Assembly (NCBI GenBank): GCA_032622095.1
Contig: CP136061.1
Span: forward strand, 89,582,983 to 89,646,982
DNA: 64,000 bases
DNA from: Siphonodentalium dalli
Taxonomy: Eukaryota; Mollusca; Scaphopoda; Gadilida; Siphonodentaliidae
Direction of reading: 5' to 3'
The translations under genes and the position numbers were made by a program. Each line of letters begins with the position of its first letter. Position 1 is the stretch's first letter. Shown piece by piece: positions 1 to 35,664 of the stretch. The notes beneath the pieces are model-generated. The model saw nothing but the letters and a program-made list of their open reading frames with translations, was not told the origin of the DNA and made no database searches.

Positions 1-337
1 CCTTCTGAATTATTATGAACAGGCAAAGTTAGTTATTCTTAAATTAATTTGGAAATCACTGAACTGTATGCAAAAACATAAACTCCCAGTAATTGCATGC
101 AAAGTAAATTTCCCAGGTTCTCAAACCCTGCGTGTGCAACCTTTTTATTCACGATTTATATTTCGGACCAAATTAAAACCAGTACAAAATAATTACGGTA
201 CCTTTTTTATACAAACTTGCTCCGAACTGACATTGAACATACCTGTTTCCGAATTCAAATATCCAATTCATACACGACCGTCGTTCCATTATCAGTCCCA
301 CTTTAAATACATTAATAACATTTTAACTACATAAAAT

Positions 338-404
338 AGTCAGGTGGCTTAATGATGTAGTCTTTTAGTTAAACTAAAAGACTACATCATTAAGCCACCT
401 GACT
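338..404. repeat. Perfect inverted repeat, 33-bp arms, 1-nt spacer
   Basis: Arms agtcaggtggcttaatgatg... and ...catcattaagccacctgact are exact reverse complements around base 371. It could form a strong hairpin or cruciform. No match to the other MITE families is obvious. Confidence 0.9.
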
Positions 405-1897
405 TAAGTTAGAGCGCAGGACCGTGATTCGCCAATAGTAACACAATGAAGGTAAATATGAAAAGCAAATAACAAATCCTATTTCCCACTGGGACAAGCA
501 GTTGATACGCCATTTATTTTCGGGCTGCTTAGAGCTATATAATATTTTCGGGCTGCTTAGAGCATATCATAAATCAGGATTTATAATGGTTTCTGTAGAA
601 GACGTCCCGCGCGAAGTCGGCCCCAGAGAAGTCGCAGTAGAGCTGCTCTGATCGAAAAAATCCTATAGTGTTTTGGATATCCCGTCGGCGGCAGAACAAG
701 TTGAAACTTTCCATGGCAATCAAGTGTTCAATTTACCACATGAAAATAATATTGAAGAGTGCAGAAACCCGGTTCCAAGGTTAAAAATCAAAATTTTAAC
801 AGAAAAACTGCGAAAAATGCTAGTCAGAAAGATTGCTGATATTTCAGGGCCGATAACTGACGACAACAGTGAGTGACAATGACGTCATTTTAATTTATTG
901 TTAATTCATGTACTACTGTGAATGGCTTTAAATTCGTTGATATCAATTTTCGTGGTTCAGCCATTTATGACTTTTTCGTGGGTTCGTAAATTCGTGGTTC
1001 CGCCGGTGCTAAATGTCACCTCCAAATCCCCAATAACAACAATCAAATCCAACTAATAGACGTGTAGACACATCGACGAGCTGTCGGTAATTGCGCATCC
1101 GCACTGCAGGCGTAATTAGCACGTCGTGTGTCCAAGCTTTTGCTGCCGACTATCGAGATTATTAACGACGGGATTGTATTACTTAAGCATACAAAAGCTA
1201 GGTGAAAGTACTCACTTCTCAAAACAATCAATGTGAGACTGGGGATTATTTACTGAAGCCAACATCTATTAGTCTGCACCATATGATACAACCCCAAATG
1301 GTCAACAGCTTAATGCAAATATGTCTCTTAAAAAATGGTTTAAAAGTGGTAAGATTGATTTTCGTCCTCCTACAACTTCTGGATTACCTGCGATTATTCT
1401 GCGTTATTGAACAGGAAGGTTAGTGAAACACCTGTGAGGGGAATGCGTGACCAGTAATTGTTGATGTGTTATTGTTATGTTATTTATTTATATGAAGTTA
1501 GATTGATTAAACATTGTAATTAGATCGTAGCTAGTCTTCCATTAATGTGCTTCCAGTTTGATAGAGTTACCTCCCTAGGCTTTGATTTTGAATTGGGACA
1601 ATAGAGTTACCTCCCATGTGACATTTCTTATTTCTCAAAATCGATCTAGTTTCGAAGATTAATTTTTCGTGGGGTTTTTAATTTCGTGGTTAGCAGCAAC
1701 CACGAAAACCACGAAAATTGGACCCCCACGAATAAATGTACATTTACAGTATCATGTTATTTATTCTGTCATTTTTATTATTTCGTATTTTTCGTTTATA
1801 TTTCATATCATAAAATAAATAATGATATTAAACAATGTTTCGTATGGGGCTGACTTTGCGCGGGGCCGACTTCTCCTGTATTCCTTATAATACGAAC
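405..1897. other. Downstream end of window: no recognisable exon; short repeats
   Basis: I see no C-terminal kinase exon here. Contents: a direct repeat of ttttcgggctgcttagag (about 526 and 544), an unrecognised plus-strand ORF of 67 codons at 673-876, and two stretches of a common dispersed repeat with inverted tttcgtgg/ccacgaaa motifs (about 930-1010 and 1650-1745). The last exon(s) of the kinase could be hidden here only if strongly diverged. Confidence 0.5.
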
Positions 1898-26727
<24,830 letters not shown>

Positions 26728-26809
26728 CTGAAAATAGTAGCAATGAGGTTGTGATAACAAGAGGTTGGAGACAGGGACCAGGAAGATTTATAATACGAAT
26801 CCATTCAGG

Positions 26810-26956
26810 TACAGTAATGCCCTAAATAATTGACTCCTTAACCAAATATGGCTTGTTGCCGATGAATGGCAACAAGCCATATTTCCGACTAAATCCTGAA
26901 AAATAACCCATAATTCTGCTGTGGTTAAGGAGTCAATTATTTACTGTATTACTGTA
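26810..26956. mobile_element. Family-1 MITE with direct duplication of ~21-bp flank
   Basis: TA-CAGTAATGCCC ... ACTG-TA, with most of the left arm deleted (jump from cttaacc to aaatatggcttg). The flank taatacgaatccattcaggt recurs on the right as taatatgaatccattcaggt. Confidence 0.82.
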
Positions 26957-27050
26957 TAATATGAATCCATTCAGGTATCCAAGTAGGGACCCACTTAGAG
27001 GGCATACCACCCAGGGATCAGCATAGAGGTTCCAATTTGTGAGATGTCAC

Positions 27051-27190
27051 TTCTCCCTGTTCAGTTATTATAGGGAGAAGTGGATTATTATCATGAAGAG
27101 GTAACATTGGCTGAAGTTCTATATACACCGCAACATCACAGGTACCTGGAACAAAATGAACTCACTCCCAAAAGTATATATATATGCAAC
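27051..27190. repeat. gggagaagt-type dispersed repeat
   Basis: Phrases cttctccctgttcagttatt, tagggagaagtgg and attggctgaagttctatata are shared with 27420-27530, 37440-37520, 40200-40270 and 52450-52560. These are pieces of one repeat related to the 626-bp element. Confidence 0.5.
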
Positions 27191-27418
27191 CCCGCACAGT
27201 GGGCTAGCATCACCAAATTAATTCTCTGGGGACCTCATTCTGCTTAGGCCTCATATTCTGGAAAGTATCTATAATCTCAAATTAACATTATTTTTAGTTA
27301 CTTTCTCCCTTATTTTCAGTTTCTATATCCCCTAATTTGTAGAAGATAAATAGCACAATCATAATTTCCCATAATTCTGCTGTGGTTTTAGGGGTGAATT
27401 ATTTAGGACATTACTGTA
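27191..27418. mobile_element. Family-2 fragment joined to right end of a family-1 MITE
   Basis: ccccgcacagtgggctagca through gtagaagataaatagcacaa is family 2 without its ends. From about 27360, cccataattctgctgtggtt to ggacattactg-TA is the terminal part of family 1. Confidence 0.75.
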
Positions 27419-27537
27419 CTTCTCCCCGTTTTGTTATCAGGGAGAAGTAACTGTTATCAGGGAGAAGTAACAATGGCTGAAGTTAAATTTACACCCCAAA
27501 CATCACCCTTCTATGATCAAATACATGTAGGTATTAT

Positions 27538-27791
27538 CAAGCCTTGAAATAGTGTGTCCTTCATTTGCAGAATGAGGTCCCCAGAGGGTGAATTTAGTGA
27601 TGCTACCCTGCATAGCGAGCTAGCATCACCAAATTCACCCTCTGGGGACCTCATTCTGCTTACACATCAGCAGAATGAGGTCCCCAGAGGGTGAATTTAG
27701 TGATGCTAGCCTGCTATGCGGGGTAGCATCACTAAATTCACGCTCTGGGGACCTCAATCTGCAAATGACAGACACCCTATTTCAAGGCTTG
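27538..27791. mobile_element. Family-2 short dumbbell with perfect 8-bp target duplication
   Basis: CAAGCCTTGAAATAGTGTGT ... CCCTATTTCAAGGCTTG: two hairpin arms joined by a short spacer (ttacacatcag), without the long central block. Flanked by GGTATTAT on both sides. Confidence 0.9.
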
Positions 27792-28169
27792 GGTATTATG
27801 CAAACCAAGAGCCAATTTATAAAGCCATTATTGTGAGTAGGAACGCAATAATAATCAGTAAATATACTTTCAACATGTTTTGGACATAATTATACTGGTA
27901 CATGTACATGTATATGAGAGAGATGTCACTTCTCCTTGAGACAAATAAAGGGAGAATTGGCACATTTTAGTGAGAATAAGTCTCCCAAGTCACCCTCTAG
28001 GCTGGTACATGTACCTGTGTTGAACCCCTATTGTAATTCAAGCACACCTTCAAGGCCTTGAGGTCATTTGTCAATTCAAGGATATTCCAGGGTTTCAAAG
28101 TCGATCCTGTGGGAATCCTGTTACATCTATACTAGAAAGACTGAACATCATAATAACCATTAATTGATT

Positions 28170-28444
28170 TTGGAGAACTCAGACATTACATGATCAAACA
28201 CAATCTCTGTGTCCCGTCAATGGAATTAATCCCGTCGGAGACCCAGGTGTTAATGGCAGAAGGAGATTTCGTCATTGATTTTGTGTTACTATCACATCCA
28301 TCCGTCAAGCACAAACCTGGATTAAATTTTTTATGGATGGTCTTACACATGACAGGTACATGTACTAATAGCAGGTCGTCTAAAATGTTCAAAAGAGGGC
28401 CTGACTTTGTGAAGAAAATTTCTATTTCTATCAACAGTAAATGA
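28170..28444. other. Unrecognised segment open on both strands
   Basis: Plus ORF 28190-28444 (84 codons) and minus ORF 28186-28434 (82 codons) overlap almost fully in non-repetitive DNA. I recognise neither. Splice-like signals are not convincing. It may be a decayed gene fragment or chance. Confidence 0.35.
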
Positions 28445-28836
28445 CAAACAAAATAAATATATCTATTAAAGTGATATGAAACACTCCGGTGGGGTGATCA
28501 AATAGAAATGGGGAATAATCTTGCTCAAATTTGTTATCTTTATGAATATTAATCCAAATTGACAACACACACCGCCATTCTTATATATTAATTAAATGCA
28601 ATGACTCTCGATGGCGAAATCATTTGTGTTAGTTTATCGACGATAGTTGCGTCCCGAATCGAGATGTAAATATTTACAATTGAGGGTAGTTCAAACGATG
28701 TTTTCTATGGAGTGGTATGGTCAATTTCTTTGAAATTTCTGGCATTGTTAGTAGAGTGCTACATTCGCCAGGTTGCCATAAAGCCTGCGTACTAACTTAT
28801 TAGTTTCACGCACTCTACCAAGTCCTTAATATGTCT

Positions 28837-29076
28837 TTAACCCTTTGAGTGCCAGGTCGATTTTTGTATCAACCCATATACCCTGTGCCAATGCATTCTC
28901 TTATATATGCGAGTCGACCATAGGTCGCCTCGCATATATAAGAGAATGCATTGGCCTACCAATTTTTTATTTTTTATTTTTTTACAATTTTAATAATTTA
29001 TTCTTATATTCTTTAACAGACTTATTTTGTAGGTTTAGGGCCGATCAGATCGGCCCCATGGCACTCAAAGGGTTAA
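28837..29076. mobile_element. Family-3 MITE, GAGTGCCA subtype
   Basis: TTAA-CCCTTTGAGTGCCA ... TGGCACTCAAAGGG-TTAA. It holds one cattctcttatatatgcgag hairpin and the gccgatcagatcggcccc palindrome. Confidence 0.88.
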
Positions 29077-29127
29077 TTCATGTTCTTTTTTGTACAGAAT
29101 TTTCGTAGTACAATATCTCTACATTAT

Positions 29128-29510
29128 CAAGCCTGAGTTTATTGTGCCTGTCATTTGCAGAATGAGGTCACCAAATTCACCTTCTGGGGACTTCATTCTG
29201 TATGGCCTCATCTGCTATGGGAGTCATAGACTCAGATTAGTTCCCAAATGGTGAATATTTTGATGTACACCCATCTGCCAATTTGGGGATATATATACTG
29301 AGAATCTGAACTAAAAAAGAAATAGAATCTTTGTGAAGAAGTTTAAATCTTATAATAAAGAAACCTTCCAGAGAAGATGAGGCCTAAGCAGATTGAGGTC
29401 ACAAAGAGTGTGAATTTAGTGATGCAAGCCTGCTATGCGGGATAGTGTCATTAAATTCACCCTCTGTGGACCTCATTCTGCAAATAACAGACACACTAAA
29501 CTCAGGCTTG
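29128..29510 (-). mobile_element. Family-2 MITE, reverse orientation
   Basis: CAAGCCTGAGTTTATTGTGC ... ACACTAAACTCAGGCTTG, left hairpin shortened. Flanks TACATTAT and TACATTAG (7 of 8). Confidence 0.83.
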
Positions 29511-29551
29511 TACATTAGCGTTTATTCCATACCCAATAACATGAGGCACAT

Positions 29552-29685
29552 GTACAGTAATGCTATAATTAATCAACCAAGATCTTTCCGAAGAATGGCA
29601 ACAAGCCATATTTCAGACTAAATCCTGAAAAGTTACCCATAATTCTGCTGTGGTTAAGGAGTCGATTAATTAGAGCATTACTGTA
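29552..29685. mobile_element. Family-1 MITE, left arm mostly deleted
   Basis: TA-CAGTAATGCTA then a jump to gatctttccgaagaatggca, with the right arm complete to GAGCATTACTG-TA. Confidence 0.85.
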
Positions 29686-30137
29686 TTCAATGGAATCCCA
29701 GCTATTGAATACATATTTTTGTGTACATCTAGCTGAATACTCGCAAGAAAGATGACGTACATTACGTCAACAATCCGCTTCCGGTGACACTGCAGGTTAT
29801 CTATTAGACTTATATCTCAATAAACTTTAAAAGGTAGCTACTAGTATAGTAACAATGAAGGCGATAGTCATAGATTGAATTTATCTGGTACATTGGTGTT
29901 GAATAAATACAGAACAAAACTTTTATCAAACTCATTGCAGACGGCCCGTAGTTATAAATATATCCTTGTGCCATCCACAACTCAATCGATAAAAGATTCT
30001 CGAATTAAGATGCGCATTGTGTTTTGTCTATTTATCTCTACATTAGCATGTATATTGGTAATTTTCCGACCCGCATAACAAGGATGAGGGGATAATTCTC
30101 GGGAAATCTTCACATGACCAAAATAGTTTGCACTCAT

Positions 30138-30520
30138 GAAATCAACTGGAATGTAACGCATGACTACTCGAACATCTCATGAGACATATAGTGCTTCAAT
30201 GTGCATATCATACAGTTGTGGAGACGATTAGTCCACCGACGAGGCGCGAACTCATGAGGGTGCATTAACACCATTGCATGTCCAACACTCTAACCACTGG
30301 GCTACCACTTCCACTAGTATACTTACATGTAAAACCAAAATTCTAAGTCGAAAAATGGGGATAACTCCACAAAATTGCGGGTGAACAGGTTCCCATGGTA
30401 ATAAACATCTGTGCCATGCAGCCTCACAATAGTAACATGTGCATGTAAATATGTCATTTATATGAAATCAACTGGAATGTAACGCATGACTACTCGAACA
30501 TCTCATGAGACTGCGTTCAT
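30138..30520. repeat. Mosaic duplication block (left part)
   Basis: Contains two copies of aatcaactggaatgtaacgc then catgactactcgaacatctc (30138 and 30464). It also has a copy of the SINE head (30214-30330) and the phrase aagtcgaaaaatggggataa, both of which recur downstream near 31.03-31.14 and 31.64 kb. Confidence 0.75.
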
Positions 30521-30552
30521 ATATTCCGCTGATGGAGAATTTCATGACATTT

Positions 30553-30748
30553 TTAACCTTTTGTTGAACTTATTATCTCAACATTTCTCACCAATAAATA
30601 CTAGTTGAAATCCTTCTGAAATTGTATTATCATTTTACCTGTCTTTTGTCTGCTTATATTTCCTGAACATACCTCCAAAAGAATAATAGGCCTCTCCAAT
30701 GTATAATTTGACTACTGCCGGGAGAATCCATTTAGTAAAGAAAGGTTG
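30553..30748. mobile_element. TTAA-type MITE, family 6, fragment
   Basis: Contains gttgaacttattatctcaac, aataataggcctctccaatg and gggagaatccatttagtaaa. It matches the right three quarters of the 45227 copy. Confidence 0.65.
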
Positions 30749-30759
30749 AAACTGTAATA

Positions 30760-31126
30760 ATGTATATCATTTATATAGCGCTTAATACCTGGTGTAGCTC
30801 TAAGCGCTTACATTATTACCCCAGCTGTTTTTCTGTGAGTAATGCCATCTTGTGCCTGCTGCAATTTTACAGGCGCTTCACTAGAGCGGCTTACGGATAC
30901 CCAACAACCAGTTCTCGTCTAGGTATGACAAAGTGAGCACAGTACAAGTGACCTTGCAAACTGGCGCGAGATTTGAAACAGCGTGTGGCTATATATAGAA
31001 CACACACCGCTCAATCCGGCCTATAGCCACAGTTATGGAGACGATTAGTCCACCGACGAGGCGCGAACTCATGACGGTGCATTAACACCATTGCATGTCC
31101 AACACTCTAACCACTGGGCTACCATG
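30760..31126 (-). mobile_element. tRNA-derived SINE, minus strand
   Basis: Read on the minus strand, the head begins tggtagcccagtggttagag (A-box-like), followed by gagttcgcgcctcgtcggtg (degenerate B box). The body contains gaagcgcctgtaaaattgca and ends with agcgctatataaatgatata. The tRNA-like head and body suggest a bivalve SINE; family assignment not attempted. A second head-only copy lies at 30214-30330. Confidence 0.7.
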
Positions 31127-31315
31127 CACTTCCACTAGTATACTTACATGTAAAACCAAAATTATACAAGGAATAATAAACTGTGAGAATGAATATGTAT
31201 GAGCTACATGTACATTAGTGTTTAAAGTGGTTTGGAACACTCCCCAATGGTGTTCAGAATGGAATAGCAAATGACCATGCCAAAATTAGTTCCTTTCATA
31301 AATTTAATATCCAAC

Positions 31316-31487
31316 TACAGTAATGCTCTTATTAATCGACTCCTTAACTACAGCAGAATTATGGGTAACTTTTCAGGATTTAGTCGGAAATATGGCAACA
31401 AGCCATATTTCCGATTAAATCCTGAAAAGTTACCCATAATTCTGCTGTGGTTTAATAAGGGAGTCGATTAATTAGAGCATTACTGTA
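31316..31487. mobile_element. Family-1 MITE, short loop
   Basis: TA-CAGTAATGCTC ... GAGCATTACTG-TA. The centre is reduced: atggcaacaagccat replaces the usual ~80-bp core. Confidence 0.88.
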
Positions 31488-31599
31488 GGTATAAAACAGA
31501 GTTATTGGTATCAACGAATAACATGCAGTGACGGAATCATGAAGGGTCAGATACAGTGCTATACAACCCGCTAAAAACTAGAGGTGGGCTGTCCCAATG

Positions 31600-31870
31600 G
31601 GATTATTATACCGCCCATGGCTGTCAAGAAAAACTGCAAACAAAATTCTAAGTCGAAAAATGGGGATAACTCCACAAAATTGCGGGTGAACAGGTTCCCA
31701 TGGTAATAAACATCTGTGCCAAGTTTCAACAAAATTGACTAAAATATATAGGAATAAAAGCTCAGACAAAATTTTGTCCATGGACAGACAGACTGAAGGA
31801 CAGAAGGACAAGCTGATTCCAGTATACTGCACAACAAAACCGGCTACATGGCTGTAAAACTGGGAATCAT
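31600..31870. repeat. Generic dispersed repeat
   Basis: aagtcgaaaaatggggataa, gcgggtgaacaggttcccat and a gacagacagactgaaggaca tail. Closely similar to 57380-57740 and to 30337-30417. Confidence 0.6.
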
Positions 31871-31899
31871 CCTGGGAACATGTTCTGCACTCCGCCATG

Positions 31900-32450
31900 T
31901 GAGGTGGAATTTACCAGACAATCAGAGACGCAGGTGATAAAGATGGATTATCCGATTAAACACCCTTAAATTACTAATTCCTTCACTTCGGGGATAAAAA
32001 AACATTTGATTCAAGTCAAGGAACCCACTCATCAAAGCTCAGAGTGATCAGATATCGATTTTTGAAATATGTCATATCTTGTGACACGTACTTTTTTTTG
32101 CCAAACCGACCACATTGTGGATGAAGTGGTATTACGGGCAAATTTTGTGATAATCAAGGGATATATAATAAGGCCATATTTCAATAAACAACATGTTGAT
32201 AAATAATATGTTTTAGGAAATTCTATACCATAGTTGACAGTGATTAGCATTATTTTGTTGTAGTTAATCGATTCTGATATCTAAAGCGTATTTTGAAGAA
32301 ATGTTGTTGTTGTTATAACTTGATGGTATGGGGACCATCGATTGGACTGAGTACCTTTAATAACAGCTTGAGATTTTATCAGAATATTCCAGACATGCAG
32401 GTGTTAACATCAGCTCAAGATTTAATAATTGATTTTCAGTTAGATGATAG
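31900..32450. other. Unique AT-rich stretch, nothing recognised
   Basis: No repeat family member, exon or palindrome stands out. Confidence 0.5.
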
Positions 32451-32454
32451 AGGT

Positions 32455-33110
32455 CAAGCCTGAGTTTAGTGTGCCTGTCAATTGAATAATGAGGTCCCCA
32501 GAGGGTGAATTTAGTGATGCTATCCCACATTGCAGGCTAGCATCACCAAATTCACCCTCTGGGGACCTCATTCTGCATGATATCATCTGCTATGGGAGAC
32601 TTAGACTCAGATTGAAGTTCCCAAATATGGAATATTGTTATGTACACCCATTGGGAACCTCTATTATGTAATGTGTCATCTGCCAATTTGGGGATATAGA
32701 GAAACTATGTGAAGAAGTTTCCATTGAAATTTGATAATAAAGTAAACTTTCCAGAGAAGATGAGGCCTAAAGCAGAATGAGTTCCCCAAAGGGTGAATTT
32801 AGTGATGCTAGCCCACTATATATATATATATGCAGGATAGCGTCACTAAATTCACCCTCTGGACACCTCATTCTGCAAATGACAGGCACACTAAACTCAG
32901 GCTTGGCCACAATTAACCCCTTCTATACTAATTGGATTCTCCCAACAGCTTATAAAAGTATACCTTTCCAGAGAAGATGAGGCCTAAGCAGAATGAGGTC
33001 CCAAGAGGACGAATTTAGTGATTCTAGCCCGTTATGTGGGATAGCATAACTAAATTCACCATCTGGGGACCTCATTCTGCAAACGACAGGCACACTAAAC
33101 TCAGTCTTGA
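32455..33110 (-). mobile_element. Composite family-2 element (three hairpins) with one 8-bp target duplication
   Basis: A full element (32455-32905) is followed by ~60 bp of family-6-like sequence and a further right arm ending ctcagtcttg at 33110. ATAGAGGT stands before 32455 and after 33110, but not after 32905. The whole 656 bp therefore behaves as one insertion. Confidence 0.85.
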
Positions 33111-33223
33111 TAGAGGTATCGATGTTCAGATAGTTCCGGGGTATAATCTTCACCGTGGGCCGTTATAAATTCGGAATTTATTGACCAGCAAGCGATTCAT
33201 GCCTGTGAAGCTAACGTCTCAAT

Positions 33224-33440
33224 TACAGTAATGCCCTAAGTAATCGACCTCTTAACCACAGCAGAATTATGGGTAACTTTTCAGGATTTAGTCGGAAATA
33301 TGGCTTGTTGCCATTCATTGGAAAGCTCTCCCCGAGAGCTTTCCGATGAATGGCAACAAGCCATATTTCCGACTAAATCCTGAACAGTTACCCATAATTC
33401 TGCTGTGGTTAAGAGGTCGATTACTTAGAGCATTACTGTA
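33224..33440. mobile_element. Family-1 MITE, full length
   Basis: TA-CAGTAATGCCC ... GAGCATTACTG-TA palindrome with centre ctccccgagag. Confidence 0.9.
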
Positions 33441-33654
33441 CCTGGAGTGATTTGTGATATCTCGGGCTGCAGAGGCAGTGAGCAGAATGCGCAAAGGCAC
33501 GTCTAGTCTTAATGTGACACAATGTATATCAGAAATGTGGACGGCTGGGGATATGGTATAGTACAGGCTTTGGAGTTTGTCGGAAGTGGGACCCCTGAAA
33601 ATCTTCAAGTGACAAATACACACCCAAATCCCTCTTTTAACCTTCTCAAAATTG

Positions 33655-33830
33655 GAGGCGCGCGCTGGTGCAGCATTAAAGATCCTGTGCCAGTGCATTC
33701 TCTTATATATGCGAGTATCCCATAGAGAGCCTCATATACATGTATATAAGAGAATGCACTGGCTTACAACGTCAAGGTAAATATTGTTAGGCCAATGAAT
33801 TCTTTTATACATGTGAGGCTCCCTATTTTA
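33655..33830. mobile_element. Family-3 MITE, truncated
   Basis: Contains ggtgcagcattaaagatcct, gtgccagtgcattctcttat and aaggtaaatattgttaggcc. Neither TTAA end is present. Confidence 0.7.
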
Positions 33831-33967
33831 TCATTCACAAACCTGGAACATTATACATGTACACTGTTTCAAACTAGGAGATTCAATCTTCCTAAAAATT
33901 TCTCTGAGTTTCGTTGATTATAAGGTATCTTAATCACACTCTGAAGTAAGTCAGTAGGTATTACGAA

Positions 33968-34221
33968 CAAGTCTTGAAATAGGGTGTCTGTCATTTGCAG
34001 AATGAGGTCCCCAGAGGGTAAATTTAGTGATGCTACCCCGCATAGCGGGCTAGCATCACCAAATTCACCCTCTGGGAACCTCATTCTGCTGAGGTGTAAG
34101 CAGAATGAGGTCCCCAGAGGGTGAATTTGGTGATGCTATCCCGCATAGTGGGCTAGCATCACTAAATTCACCCTCTGGGGACCTCATTCTGCAAATGACA
34201 GACACCCTATTTCAAGGCTTG
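33968..34221. mobile_element. Family-2 short dumbbell with perfect 8-bp duplication
   Basis: CAAGTCTTGAAATAGGGTGT ... ACACCCTATTTCAAGGCTTG, two hairpins with a gaggtgtaag spacer. ATTACGAA lies on both sides. Confidence 0.9.
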
Positions 34222-34582
34222 ATTACGAATCATAAAGCACATGACAAGCACTTTCAATAATTACGGATTGCGAAGATGCTGAATGTCAGCCCATGTCATA
34301 GAAAGTCGTGCAAAGTGACGTGTCACATAGTAGTACCAGTACGTTCATCGTGCCCACAGTTTCATTTGCTTACTCTGGCTTCTTAACATTGCAAGTTCAC
34401 AGTTCTTGTCAATTCAGAATAAGAGGAAGCATTTAATTGTAAGAGTGAAGCCAGATATTGTACTTGTTTGTTCGCTATAAAAACACCGTGGGCGTGCATG
34501 GTGCCATGATGTCACAATTTTTTTTATTCAAACAGCTCTGGCATTTTGACGCAGTTCAGGAGTACTTAGTACATGTTTTACA

Positions 34583-34843
34583 CAAGCCTTGAAATAGGGT
34601 GTCTGTCATTTGCAGAATGAGGTCCCCCAGAGGGTGAATTTAGTGATGCTACCCCGCATAGCGGGCTAGCATCACCAAATTCACCCTCTGGGGACCTCAT
34701 TCTGCTTACACCTCAGCAGAATGAGGTCCCCAGAGGGTGAATTTGGTGATGCTAGCCTGCTATGCTGGGTAGCATCACTAAATTCACACTCTGGGGACCT
34801 CATTCTGCAAATGACAGACACCCTACCGGTATTTCAAGGCTTG
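34583..34843. mobile_element. Family-2 short dumbbell with perfect 8-bp duplication
   Basis: CAAGCCTTGAAATAGGGTGT ... TATTTCAAGGCTTG, flanked by GTTTTACA on both sides. It is inserted in a unit of the 34.4-35.6 kb tandem repeat. Confidence 0.9.
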
Positions 34844-35031
34844 GTTTTACATGAAATATTATCAGAGTTGAGCCTGCATGACACCATAATGTTGGTTTGC
34901 AAAAACATCGTGGGTGTGCATGATACCATAATGTCACAATATTTTTTATTCAGACATCGCTGGCATTTTAGAGCAGTTCAGGAGTACATGTTTACATGAA
35001 ATATTATCAGAGATGGGCCTGCATGACACTA

Positions 35032-35190
35032 TACAGTAATGCCCTAAATAATCGACTCCTTAACCGCAGCAGAATTATGGTAACTTTTCAGGATTTAGTC
35101 GGAAATATGGCTTGTTGCCATTCATTGACTGAGAGCTTTCCAATGAATTATGCTGCGGTTAAGGAGTCGATTATTTAGGGCATTACTGTA
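35032..35190. mobile_element. Family-1 MITE with demonstrable TA target duplication
   Basis: gacacta-TA-CAGTAATGCCC ... GGGCATTACTG-TA-atttcac. Sister repeat units read gacaccataaagtcacc without the insert. The core is shortened. Confidence 0.9.
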
Positions 35191-35664
35191 ATTTCACTAT
35201 TATTCAGACATTGCTGGTATTTTCAAGAAGTCCAGGAGTACCGGTAAATATTCAAGATGAAAATATCTAATTTGTCAACTCACAATAAGAAGAAGTCTTT
35301 AATTATTAAAGTGAAACCAGATATTATACATGTACATGTCTGTTAATTAAAACATCGTGTCACCATTTCTTTTATTCAGACATCGCTGGTATTTTAGAGC
35401 AATACAGGAGGACATGCTCTATATGAAACATTTTTTTGTCAAGTTAGAATAAGATGAAGTCTTTTAGTTATAAAAGTGAAGCCAGATGTTGTACATGTCT
35501 GTTCTTAAAACATCGTGGGTGTGCATGACACCATAAAGTCACCATTTCTTTTATTCAGACATCGCTGGTATTTTAGAGCAGTTCAGGAGTACATGTTCTA
35601 CATGAAATATTTTCGAAGTTTACCATGGTTCTCCTCAAGTGTGAGAACCCAACAAATACCCCGG

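Larger units (their letters stand above)
34395..35615. repeat. Degenerate long-period tandem repeat, about 5 units, hosting MITEs
   Basis: Units contain aaaacatcgtgggtgtgcat, attcagacatcgctggtatt, gagcagttcaggagtacatg and gtgaagccagatattgtaca, near 34400, 34890, 35195, 35345 and 35500. Two MITEs inserted in different units, so the other units serve as empty-site controls. Confidence 0.8.

Noticed and set aside
673..876. 67-codon ORF as a small gene
   Set aside because: No recognisable domain, no splice context, and it lies at the window's repeat-scarred end; not supportable.
28845..29108. ORFs with ANAFSYICESTIGRLAYIREC
   Set aside because: Translation through the family-3 hairpin; the same peptide appears at 41.1, 46.1 and 63.3 kb.
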